Below, piece after piece: positions 51,302 through 60,580 of a DNA stretch of 64,000 bases. The stretch lies in the NCBI GenBank assembly GCA_017521605.1, contig JAFXCD010000020.1, positions 20,160-84,159 on the forward strand, in the 5' to 3' direction. This DNA comes from Lachnospiraceae bacterium. GTDB lineage: Bacteria > Bacillota > Clostridia > Lachnospirales > Lachnospiraceae. Under the pieces are notes generated by a model. That model was not told the DNA's origin. It made no database searches and saw only the letters and a program-made list of their open reading frames with translations. Within the stretch, counting starts at the first letter, position 1; every line of letters starts with the position of its first letter. The position numbers and the translations under genes are program-made.

Positions 51302-52102
51302 TCATAAATTTGTATGGCTCTGAATAGTTACAAAGTTCTTTATAAAGCTTTTTCTATGTATGGGTGTAGGTCCTAGTTTCTTCAATGCTTCGATATGCGA
51401 CGTACTACCATATCCTTTGTTTCCTGCAAAATCATATCCCGGGAACACTTTATCATATTCTACCATCAGTCTGTCCCTGGTTACCTTGGCTATAATACTG
51501 GCCGCACCGATGGATATACTCTTAGCATCCCCTTTAATAATGGGTACCTGCAGGATCCCTTTGTCCACTCCCGGAATGGTTACTGCATCATTGAGAAGTA
51601 CCTGCGGAACCACTCCCAAATCTGCGATTGCCAGTTTCATGGCTTCATAAGTCGCCTGCAAAATATTGATTTCATCAATCCGCTCCGGCGAAGCATAGCC
51701 GATACCACAGGCAACGGCCTTCTCCATGATAATCTCATAGAGCTCTTCTCTCTTTTTTTCGGTTAATTTCTTTGAATCATTAATATACAAAATATCACAA
51801 TCCTTGGGTAAAATCACGGCCCCTGCCACGACCGGACCTGCCAGGGGACCTCTGCCCACCTCATCAATGCCGCAGATCAATTCATATTCACTATATTTAC
51901 GTTCAAATTCCTGTAGCTTATAAATTCGCTCTTTTTCCTTTTCCAAGTCTTGCAACTGCTTAATAGCTGCATTTACCAGTCTCTTCACACCGGCACGTTC
52001 GTCTTTTGTATAACACTCAATAAATTCAGGCAGCTCATCTACTGACGCTGCCTGATACTGTTCTTTTATTTCGCTGATACTTGTACCTATCACAAATCCC
52101 AT
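51302..52102 (-). CDS. rnhB: Ribonuclease HII
   Basis: 266 aa. Cleaves RNA in RNA-DNA hybrids and single ribonucleotides in DNA. Catalytic motifs: ICGIDEVGRGPLAGPVVAGAVIL (DE of DEDD), NDSKKL, and KGDAKSISIGAASIIAKVTRD. An N-terminal ~70-residue extension is found in many Firmicute RnhB. AAGGAG before the ATG. Confidence 0.95.
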   Translation of the reverse strand: MGFVIGTSISEIKEQYQAASVDELPEFIECYTKDERAGVKRLVNAAIKQLQDLEKEKERIYKLQEFERKYSEYELICGIDEVGRGPLAGPVVAGAVILPKDCDILYINDSKKLTEKKREELYEIIMEKAVACGIGYASPERIDEINILQATYEAMKLAIADLGVVPQVLLNDAVTIPGVDKGILQVPIIKGDAKSISIGAASIIAKVTRDRLMVEYDKVFPGYDFAGNKGYGSTSHIEALKKLGPTPIHRKSFIKNFVTIQSHTNL

Positions 52103-52117
52103 ATCCTTTGTCTCCTT

Positions 52118-52663
52118 TTATTGATGAGTAATCATTTCAATATCTTGAAAAGGCCAAATGCGCACCCATGCACGACCTATAATCTGCTCCCGCTTAATAT
52201 TACCCACTTCCGGCAAACGACTGTCTGAGCTGTTGTTGCGGTTATCTCCCATAACAAAATACTCGTCCTCACCCAAGGTAATGGGCTCTGCAGCTATACC
52301 ACGATGTTCCTCTTGAATAACTTCCCTGCCATAAGACTCCTGCAATACCTCTCCGTTAATATATATCCTCCCCTCTTCATCAATTTGTACTGTTTCTCCC
52401 GGAAGACCAATGATTCGCTTGATATAGTAGGTACTTTCCTTATAAACAAAAGGGAAAACAATAATATCAAAACGCTCAGGATCTCTGAACCGATAGGATA
52501 TTTTATCCACAATCAGATTATCCCCATCATTTAATGTAGGCTGCATACTATTACCATTCACTTCCGTGCGCTGCCCCACATAAGCAATAATCAAATAGGT
52601 AATAGCCAATACCACCAATAAATATACACCTGTGCTAAGTATTTCTTTTAAAACCTTGTTCAT
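52118..52663 (-). CDS. lepB: Signal peptidase I (first copy)
   Basis: 181 aa. One N-terminal TM helix (TGVYLLVVLAITYLIIAYVG), catalytic Ser in GNSMQPTLNDGD, catalytic Lys in YYIKRIIGLPGE, and the MGDNRNNSSDSR box. Cleaves signal peptides at the outer membrane face. A second, longer copy is at 53579-54169. 28 nt after rbgA. Confidence 0.93.
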   Translation of the reverse strand: MNKVLKEILSTGVYLLVVLAITYLIIAYVGQRTEVNGNSMQPTLNDGDNLIVDKISYRFRDPERFDIIVFPFVYKESTYYIKRIIGLPGETVQIDEEGRIYINGEVLQESYGREVIQEEHRGIAAEPITLGEDEYFVMGDNRNNSSDSRLPEVGNIKREQIIGRAWVRIWPFQDIEMITHQ

Positions 52664-52690
52664 GTTCTTTCATTCCTCATATTTACGTAT

Positions 52691-53530
52691 TTATGGCCTC
52701 TCCATGGTAACTCTTCCCAGTTTACCACTTCTGAAATCATCCACCAGCAGATTGGAAGCCTTTAATAGATCCAGCTCCTCACCCTTGGCATAGCATTTTC
52801 GGCTTTCTGCAATTCCCCTTAAAACATCAATAGACTGTCCCAACTGCTCCAGTCCATAACGTTCCTTCAAAGCTTGTGGATAAAGTGCAGTTAACTCCTG
52901 AATCAAATCACAGGCCAGCTCCTCCATAATAATGATTTCATCATTCATGGAACCGATAAAAGCCAAGTGTTTACCCACTTCCTGGTCTTCAAATTTGGGC
53001 CATAAAATACCGGGCGTATCCAAAAGCTCAAGACCTTTATTCAGCTTAATCCACTGCTTTCCCTTGGTGACACCGGGTTTATTCCCTGTTTTGGCACATG
53101 CCTTTCCCGCAAAGGAATTAATAAAAGTGGACTTTCCCACATTGGGAATCCCCACTACCATGGCACGTACAGGACGATTTACAATCCCACGCTTTCTGTC
53201 TCTTTCAATCTTCTCTTTGCAGGCCTCCTGTACCAGTCCCTGAATGGATTTCACACCAGCACCGGATTTGGAATTAATCTCCAATACATGAGCACCCTTT
53301 TCCTGAAAATAAGCAGTCCATTGTTTATTAAAATGAGGATCTGCCAAGTCCGACTTATTCAGCAAAACTATACGCGATTTATTCCCTGCCAGTTCATCAA
53401 TATCCGGATTACGGCTGCTTAAAGGGATTCTGGCATCCACCAGCTCAATCACCAAATCAATTAATTTAATATTCTCCTGCATCATACGCTTCGCCTTTGT
53501 CATATGACCGGGATACCATTGATAATTCAT
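52691..53530 (-). CDS. rbgA: Ribosome biogenesis GTPase RbgA (YlqF)
   Basis: 279 aa from the ATG at 53530 (GGAGGTTTAAG upstream; an in-frame start at 53554 is less likely). Circularly permuted GTPase: G4 NKSD (residues about 60) precedes G1 GIPNVGKST and G3 DTPG. Opens with YQWYPGHMTKAKRMM. Acts in late 50S assembly. Lies between two lepB copies. Confidence 0.95.
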   Translation of the reverse strand: MNYQWYPGHMTKAKRMMQENIKLIDLVIELVDARIPLSSRNPDIDELAGNKSRIVLLNKSDLADPHFNKQWTAYFQEKGAHVLEINSKSGAGVKSIQGLVQEACKEKIERDRKRGIVNRPVRAMVVGIPNVGKSTFINSFAGKACAKTGNKPGVTKGKQWIKLNKGLELLDTPGILWPKFEDQEVGKHLAFIGSMNDEIIIMEELACDLIQELTALYPQALKERYGLEQLGQSIDVLRGIAESRKCYAKGEELDLLKASNLLVDDFRSGKLGRVTMERP

Positions 53531-53578
53531 CTTAAACCTCCATAGTATATGCAAGAAAAATTACACATACTGTATTAT

Positions 53579-54169
53579 TTATTTTATAAAACCAATTTTC
53601 TCTGTTTCACTTTTCCCATGAAACCACGCTTTCCCCACAATATCCTTCAGCTTCACCGGACCAATATTGGCCGAACGACTGTCCTCGCTATTATTTACAT
53701 TGTCACCCATACAGAAAAACTCGCCATTCTCCAAAGTCAACTCCACTTCAGCAATTCCACCATCCAAAACCTTTTCTGTCACATAGGGGCTCTTTTTGCC
53801 ATTCACATAACACACACCATCTTCAATCAAAATGGTATCACCTGAGCCGGCAATCACTCTTTTTACATAATAATGAGAATTCTGATTCCCTTTGGGTAAG
53901 AATACCACTACATCTCCAGGCTCCGGATTCGTCAGTGTATAAGCAAAACGATTCATATATATGGTCTGTCCATTGGAAAGAGTGGGTTCCATGGACACAC
54001 CTATAACATTGGTGGACAACCCAAAGGTATAAGTAAGGATTCCTGCCAGAAAAACTGCAAAAATTGCAATGTAAACATAAGAAAACACTTCCTTAATCGC
54101 AGACATATTCAATTTATTCTTTCGTTGATAAAAGGTTAATCCCTTATATTTTCGTTTACGTCGTGCCAT
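53579..54169 (-). CDS. Signal peptidase I (second copy)
   Basis: 196 aa. A basic start (MARRKRKYKGLTFYQRKNK), then TM helix VYIAIFAVFLAGILTYTFGL, catalytic Ser in GVSMEPTLSNGQ, catalytic Lys in YYVKRVIAGSGD, and MGDNVNNSEDSR. Differs from the 181-aa copy in length, in its N-terminal basic extension and in sequence, so the two may have different substrates. GAGGAAG before the ATG. Confidence 0.9.
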   Translation of the reverse strand: MARRKRKYKGLTFYQRKNKLNMSAIKEVFSYVYIAIFAVFLAGILTYTFGLSTNVIGVSMEPTLSNGQTIYMNRFAYTLTNPEPGDVVVFLPKGNQNSHYYVKRVIAGSGDTILIEDGVCYVNGKKSPYVTEKVLDGGIAEVELTLENGEFFCMGDNVNNSEDSRSANIGPVKLKDIVGKAWFHGKSETEKIGFIK

Positions 54170-54235
54170 GTTACTTCCTCTGCTTCACTAACAAATACTC
54201 ACACGTGTCTATTTTAACACACTTTTTGAAATTAG

Positions 54236-54267
54236 AAAAGGACAACTACCAAAAAGTAATTGTCCTC
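54236..54267 (-). terminator. Terminator after rplS
   Basis: AGGACAA and TTGTCCT arms (with a weaker TAC/GTA extension) around a short loop, then T's on the - strand. It separates rplS from the lepB copy. Confidence 0.8.
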
Positions 54268-54278
54268 TCGTCGTAAAA

Positions 54279-54626
54279 TTATTTTACTAATTCTTTTACC
54301 TTTGCCTTCTTACCTACGCGGTCTCTTAAGTAGTTCAATTTAGCACGTCTTACTTTACCTTTTCTAACTACTTCAATCTTCTCTACGTTAGGAGAATGTA
54401 AAGGCCAGGTCTTCTCAACACCTACACCGTTAGAACTCTTTCTAACAGTAAAGGTTTCTCTGTTGCTTCCACCCTGTCTCTTTAATACAACGCCTTCAAA
54501 AACCTGAATTCTTTCACGGTTTCCTTCCTTGATCTTACCGTAAACCTTAACGGTATCACCAACTGCAAATTCAGCGATGTCTGATTTTAACTGTTCTGCT
54601 TCGATTTCCTTGATAATATTGCTCAT
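54279..54626 (-). CDS. rplS: 50S ribosomal protein L19
   Basis: 115 aa, the normal L19 length. Opens [14 protein letters not shown]; conserved [58 protein letters not shown] and the basic end [27 protein letters not shown] before the ATG. trmD, its usual neighbour, is 7 kb away (see findings). Confidence 0.98.
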   Translation of the reverse strand: MSNIIKEIEAEQLKSDIAEFAVGDTVKVYGKIKEGNRERIQVFEGVVLKRQGGSNRETFTVRKSSNGVGVEKTWPLHSPNVEKIEVVRKGKVRRAKLNYLRDRVGKKAKVKELVK

Positions 54627-54639
54627 TTTAAGCCTCCTT

Positions 54640-54715
54640 AATAAACTGGATGTTCTTAATACACTTTGTAACAGAGGACCATCTCATTTTCACAACATTC
54701 AGAGTTTAACATATT
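54640..54715 (-). promoter_or_regulatory. Candidate L19 mRNA leader
   Basis: About 75 untranslated bases upstream of rplS, with a possible base pairing GAATGTT...AACATCC and an inner arm around TGGTCCTCTGTTACA. Firmicute rplS genes often carry an autoregulatory leader here. The match is by position and rough pairing only. Confidence 0.35.
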
Positions 54716-54829
54716 CAAGCCAATAATGCAAGTACTTTTTTATGGTTTTACACAAAATCATTCAGTGTATAGAATCCTTTCTTTTTTCTAATACTATTTA
54801 TACAATAAATACAAGATATGGAGGTTTAT

Positions 54830-55129
54830 ATGGATTCTGACAAAAAAGAACGTGGTGCGGAATTGGCCTATGCAGCTTTGGACGAAGTACCGCAGCCCAA
54901 ATCCGATGCAAAAGAAATTACCGGGTTATTAAAAACCGGTGGTAAAATCACAGGATATCAGTTGTCTGATGGTGCTACTGTTTCCAAAGAGGAAGGCGTA
55001 GCAATGGCCAAAGCCGGTGAAATTCGTGGCGTAGGTGTAGCACACAGAAAAGATACAGAATATCTAAAATCTCTGCCAGATGCTGATGAAAGTAACAATT
55101 TAGGCAGTCTGCCAACCGTACGTGGGTGA
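54830..55129 (+). CDS. DUF3892 family protein
   Basis: 99 aa from the ATG at 54830 (GGAGG 5 nt upstream; an ATG at 54818 contains that site). Reads DAKEITGLLKTGGKITGYQLSDGATVSKEEGVAMAKAGEIRGVGVAHRKDTEYLKSLPD, the DUF3892 core. Small, charged, function unknown. It is a lone + strand gene between rplS and the TIM-barrel gene. Confidence 0.75.
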   Translation: MDSDKKERGAELAYAALDEVPQPKSDAKEITGLLKTGGKITGYQLSDGATVSKEEGVAMAKAGEIRGVGVAHRKDTEYLKSLPDADESNNLGSLPTVRG

Positions 55130-55144
55130 GGAACTTCCTCACCC
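55124..55144. terminator. Terminator at the convergent end
   Basis: GGGTGAGGA (55124-55132) pairs with TCCTCACCC (55136-55144) around ACT, followed by CTTTT. It overlaps the DUF3892 stop and lies just before the stop of the TIM-barrel gene at 55148, so it serves both. Confidence 0.85.
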
Positions 55145-55147
55145 CTT

Positions 55148-55972
55148 TTACTTTTCCAGATAATTTCTTATTTTTCTAAACTGATCATTCAACATATCTA
55201 TATCTACTGCGCCCATTTCATCAAAAGCTGTCGCCTCTACGGTATAGGTTCCATCATAACCAATCTCACCAATATATTCAAAAAACCTTGCAAAATCAAT
55301 ATGTCCCTTTCCGATAGGCAGGGTGCGTAAATTGGTCCAGTCCATATGCCCTCCGCCATAATCATTTACATGATAATGCCGGATATGCCCCTCTTTCCAT
55401 AACCAGGCATATTCAGGCTCATACAGTTTTTTCAGCTGACTGTGAAAAGCTGCCATCTTGGTATCAAATACAAAATGAATATCAGGATACTTTTTAACCA
55501 ACTCACACATATGAGTCAAGGGATCCTTCTGATTGCAAACCACATTCTCCACCAACAAATCCACTTCATACTTTTCTGCAATATTTCGCAGTACCGGATA
55601 AGCCTTTACATTATTGAAAAATTGCTGGTCTGACGGTCTGCCATCCCACAAATGCATTACCAGCTTGAGCGCACCAATATCTTTTGCCAGCATGCAATTT
55701 AGCTCAAAATGTCTGTAGGCCTCTGCAAAATTCTCCTCGCCACCGATACTGATTTTCTCACCAATGCCTTTTTGGGCATGAACCACCGGAATATGCAGTC
55801 CCAATCCTTTGATATACTCTGTCAATTCTTCGATTTTCTCATACCAGGTACTGTACATCATAAACTCAAACCCGTCACAATGTAGCTGGCTTGCATATTT
55901 TCCCAATAATCTATAATCTCTTCCATTGGGCCGCCCAATCATGGTACCCGTGGAACATAAAATCTCTGCCAT
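55148..55972 (-). CDS. Sugar phosphate isomerase/epimerase-like TIM-barrel protein (copy 1)
   Basis: 274 aa. AP-endonuclease-2/xylose isomerase-like TIM barrel with EILCSTGTMIGRPNGRDYRLL, DGFEFMMYSTWY, LVMHLWDG, LLVENVVCNQKDPLTHMCEL, VFDTKMAAFHS, HIRHYHVNDYGGGHMDW and TVEATAFDEM, giving the Glu/His/Asp metal-binding set. AGGAGATGAGTT before the ATG. Nearly the same sequence as copy 2 at 59735-60556. Substrate unknown. Confidence 0.8.
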   Translation of the reverse strand: MAEILCSTGTMIGRPNGRDYRLLGKYASQLHCDGFEFMMYSTWYEKIEELTEYIKGLGLHIPVVHAQKGIGEKISIGGEENFAEAYRHFELNCMLAKDIGALKLVMHLWDGRPSDQQFFNNVKAYPVLRNIAEKYEVDLLVENVVCNQKDPLTHMCELVKKYPDIHFVFDTKMAAFHSQLKKLYEPEYAWLWKEGHIRHYHVNDYGGGHMDWTNLRTLPIGKGHIDFARFFEYIGEIGYDGTYTVEATAFDEMGAVDIDMLNDQFRKIRNYLEK

Positions 55973-56023
55973 AAACTCATCTCCTTTATAAGAAATTGTG
56001 CGAAAACAGTAGTGTACACTTGG

Positions 56024-56071
56024 GAGAATTGTAAAGCAATTCTCGTAATAGGACGCCGCCGGTGTCCTATT
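56024..56071 (-). terminator. Two hairpins after the ABC exporter genes
   Basis: AATAGGAC with GTCCTATT (56047-56071), immediately after the exporter stop, and GAGAATTG with CAATTCTC (56024-56044). No T run follows, so they may stabilise mRNA or weaken read-through into TIM-barrel copy 1. Confidence 0.5.
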
Positions 56072-56072
56072 C

Positions 56073-57899
56073 TTATACCGCTATATATGCTCCGGCTTGT
56101 ACCTTCCACATCTGAGCATACTTACCATCCTGGCTAAGGAGCTCTTCATGAGTACCCTGCTCTACGATTTGTCCGTTTTCCAGCATAATAATGCGATCTG
56201 CAATACGTGTGGTAGACAATCTGTGAGAGATAAATATAACCGTTTTATCCTTTGTTGCAGAAAGCATGGCGTGATTCAGCTGGTATTCTGCAATAGGGTC
56301 TAAAGCACTGGAAGGTTCGTCCAGTATCATCAGACCTGCCTCCTTATAAAATACTCGGGCAATGGCCAGCTTCTGGCTTTCTCCGCCGGATAAATTTATA
56401 CCATCCTGGGAGAATTCAGTGGTAAGTTCTGTATCAAGCCCTGCCTTCATGCCCTGCACTCTCTTCATCAGTCCGCTATCCGTAAGTGCCTGTGTAATAC
56501 GACCTTCATCACAATCTGTATCCACGTTCAGCAGCACGTTTTCCTTTACATTTCCTGCAAAAATCTTGAAATCCTGAAATACTGTACCGATGGTGTCGCG
56601 ATATTTTGCCACATCATATTTACGAATATCCTTGCCGTCTGTCAAAATCGCACCACTGTCCACATCATATAAACGCATGAGTAGCTTTACAAGGGTAGTC
56701 TTACCGGCTCCGTTATAGCCTACAAGGGCTATCTTTTCGCCCGGCTTAATATGTAAATTAATATCCTTCAATAAATCTTCCGTCTTATTACCATATGCAA
56801 AGGATACATTTTGAAGCTCCATTTCCTTTGCTTCTTTGGTTGGAACCAGACCTTCCAGTGATACAATTTCCGGTTTATAAGCCAGAAACTTCCTGATTTT
56901 GTTTACATACAAGCTTGTTTCACAGGCAAAAGGATATACATCTGTAAAAATTCGTAAACCATTTTTCATTCTTCCGAAAGAAGCATACAGGATGGCCACC
57001 GTACTAAAGGACAATGTACCTCGAACCGACGCCATATAAACCAGATAAGAGATATACAGCACATCACTGAACATGGCATTACTTACGTATCTGCTCATAA
57101 ATCCCAGAAAGAATTTGCGCTTGGTATACTTCTTCTCCACTGCATACACTTCATCATTTGCTTCTTCGAAATTGCGAAGCAGAATATTTGACACATCCGG
57201 ATTCAGTCGAATTTCCTTGGCATAATCACTTAAATAATAAATACGCTTGGTATAATCCCTCTTTCTGGTGAATGGATTCCCCTCCACTCGTACCAGATAA
57301 TTTAATTTGTTGTACATCTGGTTAAATGCAAATGCCATAGCAAAAGAAACCACTGCAAAAAGAATGGATACCTTATCCTTCATAAAAAAGTAAATACCTG
57401 TGGATACAAACACGGTAATACCTGACAGAGTATTCTGTATAAACTGAATACCACGGTCAATCTGTCTATCCACCTCGGAAATGGCAAGTACCTGCTCATT
57501 ATAAAACTCCGGATTGTCGTAACAAGCCAGGTCCATATCCTTGGCCTTATCATACAGCATCATTTTAATTTTTTCACGAATCTTGGGTCTTTCCTTTTCC
57601 CCCAGATAATCTCCTACAAATACAGTAAAAACCATACCTAGGGTAATAGCTCCCGCCAGTATCAAAATCACGGTTGCTACCCTTTTGAAAGGATAATTAA
57701 ACTCTGCCGCTTCCAGAACATAACCGATACCAACGGTATGTTCGAAGAAGATGGACAGCTGCCCTCTTATAGCTTCCAACGCCATAAAAATAACATATAC
57801 CGGCGATGCTGTAAACATTAATTTCAAGAGAAATAGGTTGTTACTGAAGACTTCCTTTACGGATTGCTTTGTCTTCTCTTTTTCATTCTTCTTTGTCAC
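56073..57899 (-). CDS. ABC exporter subunit (half-transporter 1)
   Basis: 608 aa. Membrane domain with about six TM helices (residues about 30-300), then an ATPase domain: Walker A GYNGAGKTT, Q-loop in TVFQDFKIF, signature LSGGESQKLAIARVF, Walker B LMILDEPSSALDP and the H-loop His in ISHRLS. All catalytic residues look intact. Its ATG overlaps the upstream half-transporter by 4 bases (ATGA), so the two most likely form a heterodimer. Confidence 0.9.
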   Translation of the reverse strand: MTKKNEKEKTKQSVKEVFSNNLFLLKLMFTASPVYVIFMALEAIRGQLSIFFEHTVGIGYVLEAAEFNYPFKRVATVILILAGAITLGMVFTVFVGDYLGEKERPKIREKIKMMLYDKAKDMDLACYDNPEFYNEQVLAISEVDRQIDRGIQFIQNTLSGITVFVSTGIYFFMKDKVSILFAVVSFAMAFAFNQMYNKLNYLVRVEGNPFTRKRDYTKRIYYLSDYAKEIRLNPDVSNILLRNFEEANDEVYAVEKKYTKRKFFLGFMSRYVSNAMFSDVLYISYLVYMASVRGTLSFSTVAILYASFGRMKNGLRIFTDVYPFACETSLYVNKIRKFLAYKPEIVSLEGLVPTKEAKEMELQNVSFAYGNKTEDLLKDINLHIKPGEKIALVGYNGAGKTTLVKLLMRLYDVDSGAILTDGKDIRKYDVAKYRDTIGTVFQDFKIFAGNVKENVLLNVDTDCDEGRITQALTDSGLMKRVQGMKAGLDTELTTEFSQDGINLSGGESQKLAIARVFYKEAGLMILDEPSSALDPIAEYQLNHAMLSATKDKTVIFISHRLSTTRIADRIIMLENGQIVEQGTHEELLSQDGKYAQMWKVQAGAYIAV

Positions 57900-59728
57900 A
57901 GTATCACCTCCTCTTCGTTTTCGATGGCAAGATAATTCATAGCCTGCTTCTTATACATCTGTGCATAGCTGCCATCTGCCGCAAGAAGCTCTGCATGGGT
58001 GCCTTCCTCAATTAACCGGCCCTTTTCCAACATAAATACCTTGTCACAGTTTTTCACAGAAGATAATCTATGGGAAATAAACAGCATGGTATGGTCGCTT
58101 CCTTCATTCATTATATTTTGGAAAAGCTCATACTCTGCAATAGGATCCAATGCACTGGAGGGTTCATCAAAAATCTTCATGGGAGCTTCCTTTACAAAGG
58201 TTCTGGCTACTGCCAGCTTCTGGCTTTCGCCACCGGATAGTACTGCACCTTCCTCATCAAACTCCTTGGTCATGATGGCGTCCAGTCCACCCTTCAGCGT
58301 CATGACCTTATCATACACACCGGCCTTTTTCAATGCCTCTACTACTAAAGCCTCCTCATTTTCATAGTGACGTCCCATGAGCACATTTTCCTTCACTGTC
58401 ATACCAAACATCTGGAAATCCTGAAAGGTAGTTGCAAACAACTCACGATAGGCCTTTAAATTATACTCTCTGATATCCTTACCATTGTAATAAATGGTAC
58501 CGGATGTAGGGTCATATAATCTTAATAACAGCTTGATAATGGTGGTTTTTCCCGCACCGTTATGTCCTACAAGTGCTGCTGTCTGCCCCTTATTAATCAC
58601 AAAGGACAAATTCTTAATGGTCTCTTCCTCCTTATAGGAAAAAGAAACATTACGGAGTTCCAGACTGCCAAACTCTCTATCCGGCATATCACCGTCCTGG
58701 TCTTCAGGAATTTCTTCTTTATAATCCAGGAAGTTACGCAGGTTATTTACAAACATACCATGCTTTAATATTTCCAAAATATTTTCAAAAACACGTATAA
58801 GAATCCATGTCATGGCCACCATCAAACTAGTCATAATAGTCAATTGGGCCAGTGTTATGGAACCTGTCACCTGATTTCGATATATGGCATAAATTAACAC
58901 ACCCTCAAAAATAACTGTAAAGGTGAAGGTGATTCTCCAGAAATTGTAATTGGCAATGGTAAAGGCATATTTCTTCGCCACCTTAATATTGTTCTGTGTC
59001 GCTTCATGATACTGCTTTTTAAATAGTTCAAATACTTTAGAAAGTCTTATTTCCTTTGCTCCATCCGGCAAATACATCATTCGGCTCACGTAATTCAGCA
59101 CCTTTTCATTGGGTGCCTGTTCCTGGTATCGCTTAAAAGTGTATTTGTTCATCAAATTACCAAACAGGAAGTTACCCACCAATGGGGAAATAATAAACAG
59201 AATAGCATAATGGTCTATTTCGTACATAAACCAAAACACCACACCTGCACTGACAGAACCAATTACCGTACCTAATACTCCACGAATAATGGCAGTAATT
59301 TTCTCCTCTGCCCCATCCATAGCCATGGTGTAACGATTATAAAAGTCAGCATCCTCATAGCATTTTAACTCTACATTTTTGGCCTTCTCATATAACTTCC
59401 TATAAATCCCTCCAAACAGACGATTGGTCTCCAGGGGATATACTACATTTTCCACATAGTTGGTATAAATAGAGCAACCACAGAAAAAGCAGCCACTTAT
59501 AATTATAAATCGGAATATAGGCTGAAATCCTGCGCCTGAATCCAATGCTTCTACTATTTTTCTCATAAATATTCCATCAAAAAACACCCATTCTGCGTAG
59601 CCTATGAGCCATAAAAAGAAGGAATGTATAACAATACTTTTACTGATAGTGGTACCAAAACTCACCGCATACCAGGCATTGTTAATTGTCTGCAATAGAG
59701 ACAATTTTTGTTCATCTTTTGTTTTCAT
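57896..59728 (-). CDS. ABC exporter subunit (half-transporter 2)
   Basis: 610 aa. Same layout as its partner: six TM helices, Walker A GHNGAGKTT, Q-loop TTFQDFQMF, signature LSGGESQKLAVARTF, Walker B PMKIFDEPSSALDP, H-loop ISHRLS. Both ATP sites look competent. GAGG lies 9 nt before the ATG, and the gene lies 6 bases after TIM-barrel copy 2, so all four genes are co-transcribed. Confidence 0.9.
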   Translation of the reverse strand: MKTKDEQKLSLLQTINNAWYAVSFGTTISKSIVIHSFFLWLIGYAEWVFFDGIFMRKIVEALDSGAGFQPIFRFIIISGCFFCGCSIYTNYVENVVYPLETNRLFGGIYRKLYEKAKNVELKCYEDADFYNRYTMAMDGAEEKITAIIRGVLGTVIGSVSAGVVFWFMYEIDHYAILFIISPLVGNFLFGNLMNKYTFKRYQEQAPNEKVLNYVSRMMYLPDGAKEIRLSKVFELFKKQYHEATQNNIKVAKKYAFTIANYNFWRITFTFTVIFEGVLIYAIYRNQVTGSITLAQLTIMTSLMVAMTWILIRVFENILEILKHGMFVNNLRNFLDYKEEIPEDQDGDMPDREFGSLELRNVSFSYKEEETIKNLSFVINKGQTAALVGHNGAGKTTIIKLLLRLYDPTSGTIYYNGKDIREYNLKAYRELFATTFQDFQMFGMTVKENVLMGRHYENEEALVVEALKKAGVYDKVMTLKGGLDAIMTKEFDEEGAVLSGGESQKLAVARTFVKEAPMKIFDEPSSALDPIAEYELFQNIMNEGSDHTMLFISHRLSSVKNCDKVFMLEKGRLIEEGTHAELLAADGSYAQMYKKQAMNYLAIENEEEVIL

Positions 59729-59734
59729 AGTTTG

Positions 59735-60556
59735 TCACCTCAAATACTCACGAATTCTCTGAAATTGTCTGTTCAACTTCTCCACATTCACATTACCATC
59801 CGAAAAATAAGCCGAGGCCTCTGTGGTAAACGTACCATCATATCCAGTTTCTCTTACCAGATGAAAAAACTTCTTAAAATCAATCTTACCATCTCCAATG
59901 ACCAGTGTAGTCAAATTGGGCCAATCCATATATCCACCGGCATAGTCATTGATATGATAGTGCCTAATATGTCCTTCCTGCCATAGCCAGCTATATTCCG
60001 GCTCATATATCTTCTCCTGTTGGCTGTGAAAGGCCGCCATTTTAGTATCCACTACAAAACCAATTCCCGGATAAATATGTGCCAGTTCACATATATGTGT
60101 CAAAGGATCCTGCTTATTACAAACCACATTTTCTACCAGTAATTCCAGCCCATAATACTCTGCCCTCTCTTTTAACACAGCATATGTATTAATATTATTT
60201 TCAAAGCGACTGTCAGAGGTTCTTCCTCCCCATAGATGTATCACCAGTTTCTTTGACCTTATGGCTTTAGCCAGCTTACAATTGATTTCGAAAAGTCGAA
60301 GAACCTCTGATAGATTCTCCTTTCCACCTAAACTTATCTTTTCACCAATACTTTTCTCACAATGCATTACGGGCATATATAGTTGTATATCTTTCAAATA
60401 TGCAGTCAAATCCCCCATCTCATCATACCAGGGTTTCTCCATCATAAACTCATAACCGTCACAATCAAGTTGTTTCGCCAACTCCTCTAGCTTTCTGTAA
60501 TTCCTGCCATTTGGCTTACTGATAATGGCTCCTATAGAGCATAAGATTTCTGCCAT
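59735..60556 (-). CDS. Sugar phosphate isomerase/epimerase-like TIM-barrel protein (copy 2)
   Basis: 273 aa from the ATG at 60556 (a GTG 12 bases upstream is possible). EILCSIGAIISKPNGRNYRKL, DGYEFMMEKPWY, LVIHLWGG, LLVENVVCNKQDPLTHICEL, VVDTKMAAFHS, HIRHYHINDYAGGYMDW and FTTEASAYFS mirror copy 1 motif for motif. Roughly half of residues match by eye. The two copies flank the exporter pair, which argues for one substrate class. Confidence 0.8.
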   Translation of the reverse strand: MAEILCSIGAIISKPNGRNYRKLEELAKQLDCDGYEFMMEKPWYDEMGDLTAYLKDIQLYMPVMHCEKSIGEKISLGGKENLSEVLRLFEINCKLAKAIRSKKLVIHLWGGRTSDSRFENNINTYAVLKERAEYYGLELLVENVVCNKQDPLTHICELAHIYPGIGFVVDTKMAAFHSQQEKIYEPEYSWLWQEGHIRHYHINDYAGGYMDWPNLTTLVIGDGKIDFKKFFHLVRETGYDGTFTTEASAYFSDGNVNVEKLNRQFQRIREYLR

Positions 60557-60580
60557 ATTGTCTAACACCTGCCTCGATTA

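Noticed and set aside
56073-59728. Degenerate ATP site in one exporter half
   Set aside because: Both halves keep Walker A/B with catalytic Glu, LSGG signature and H-loop His.
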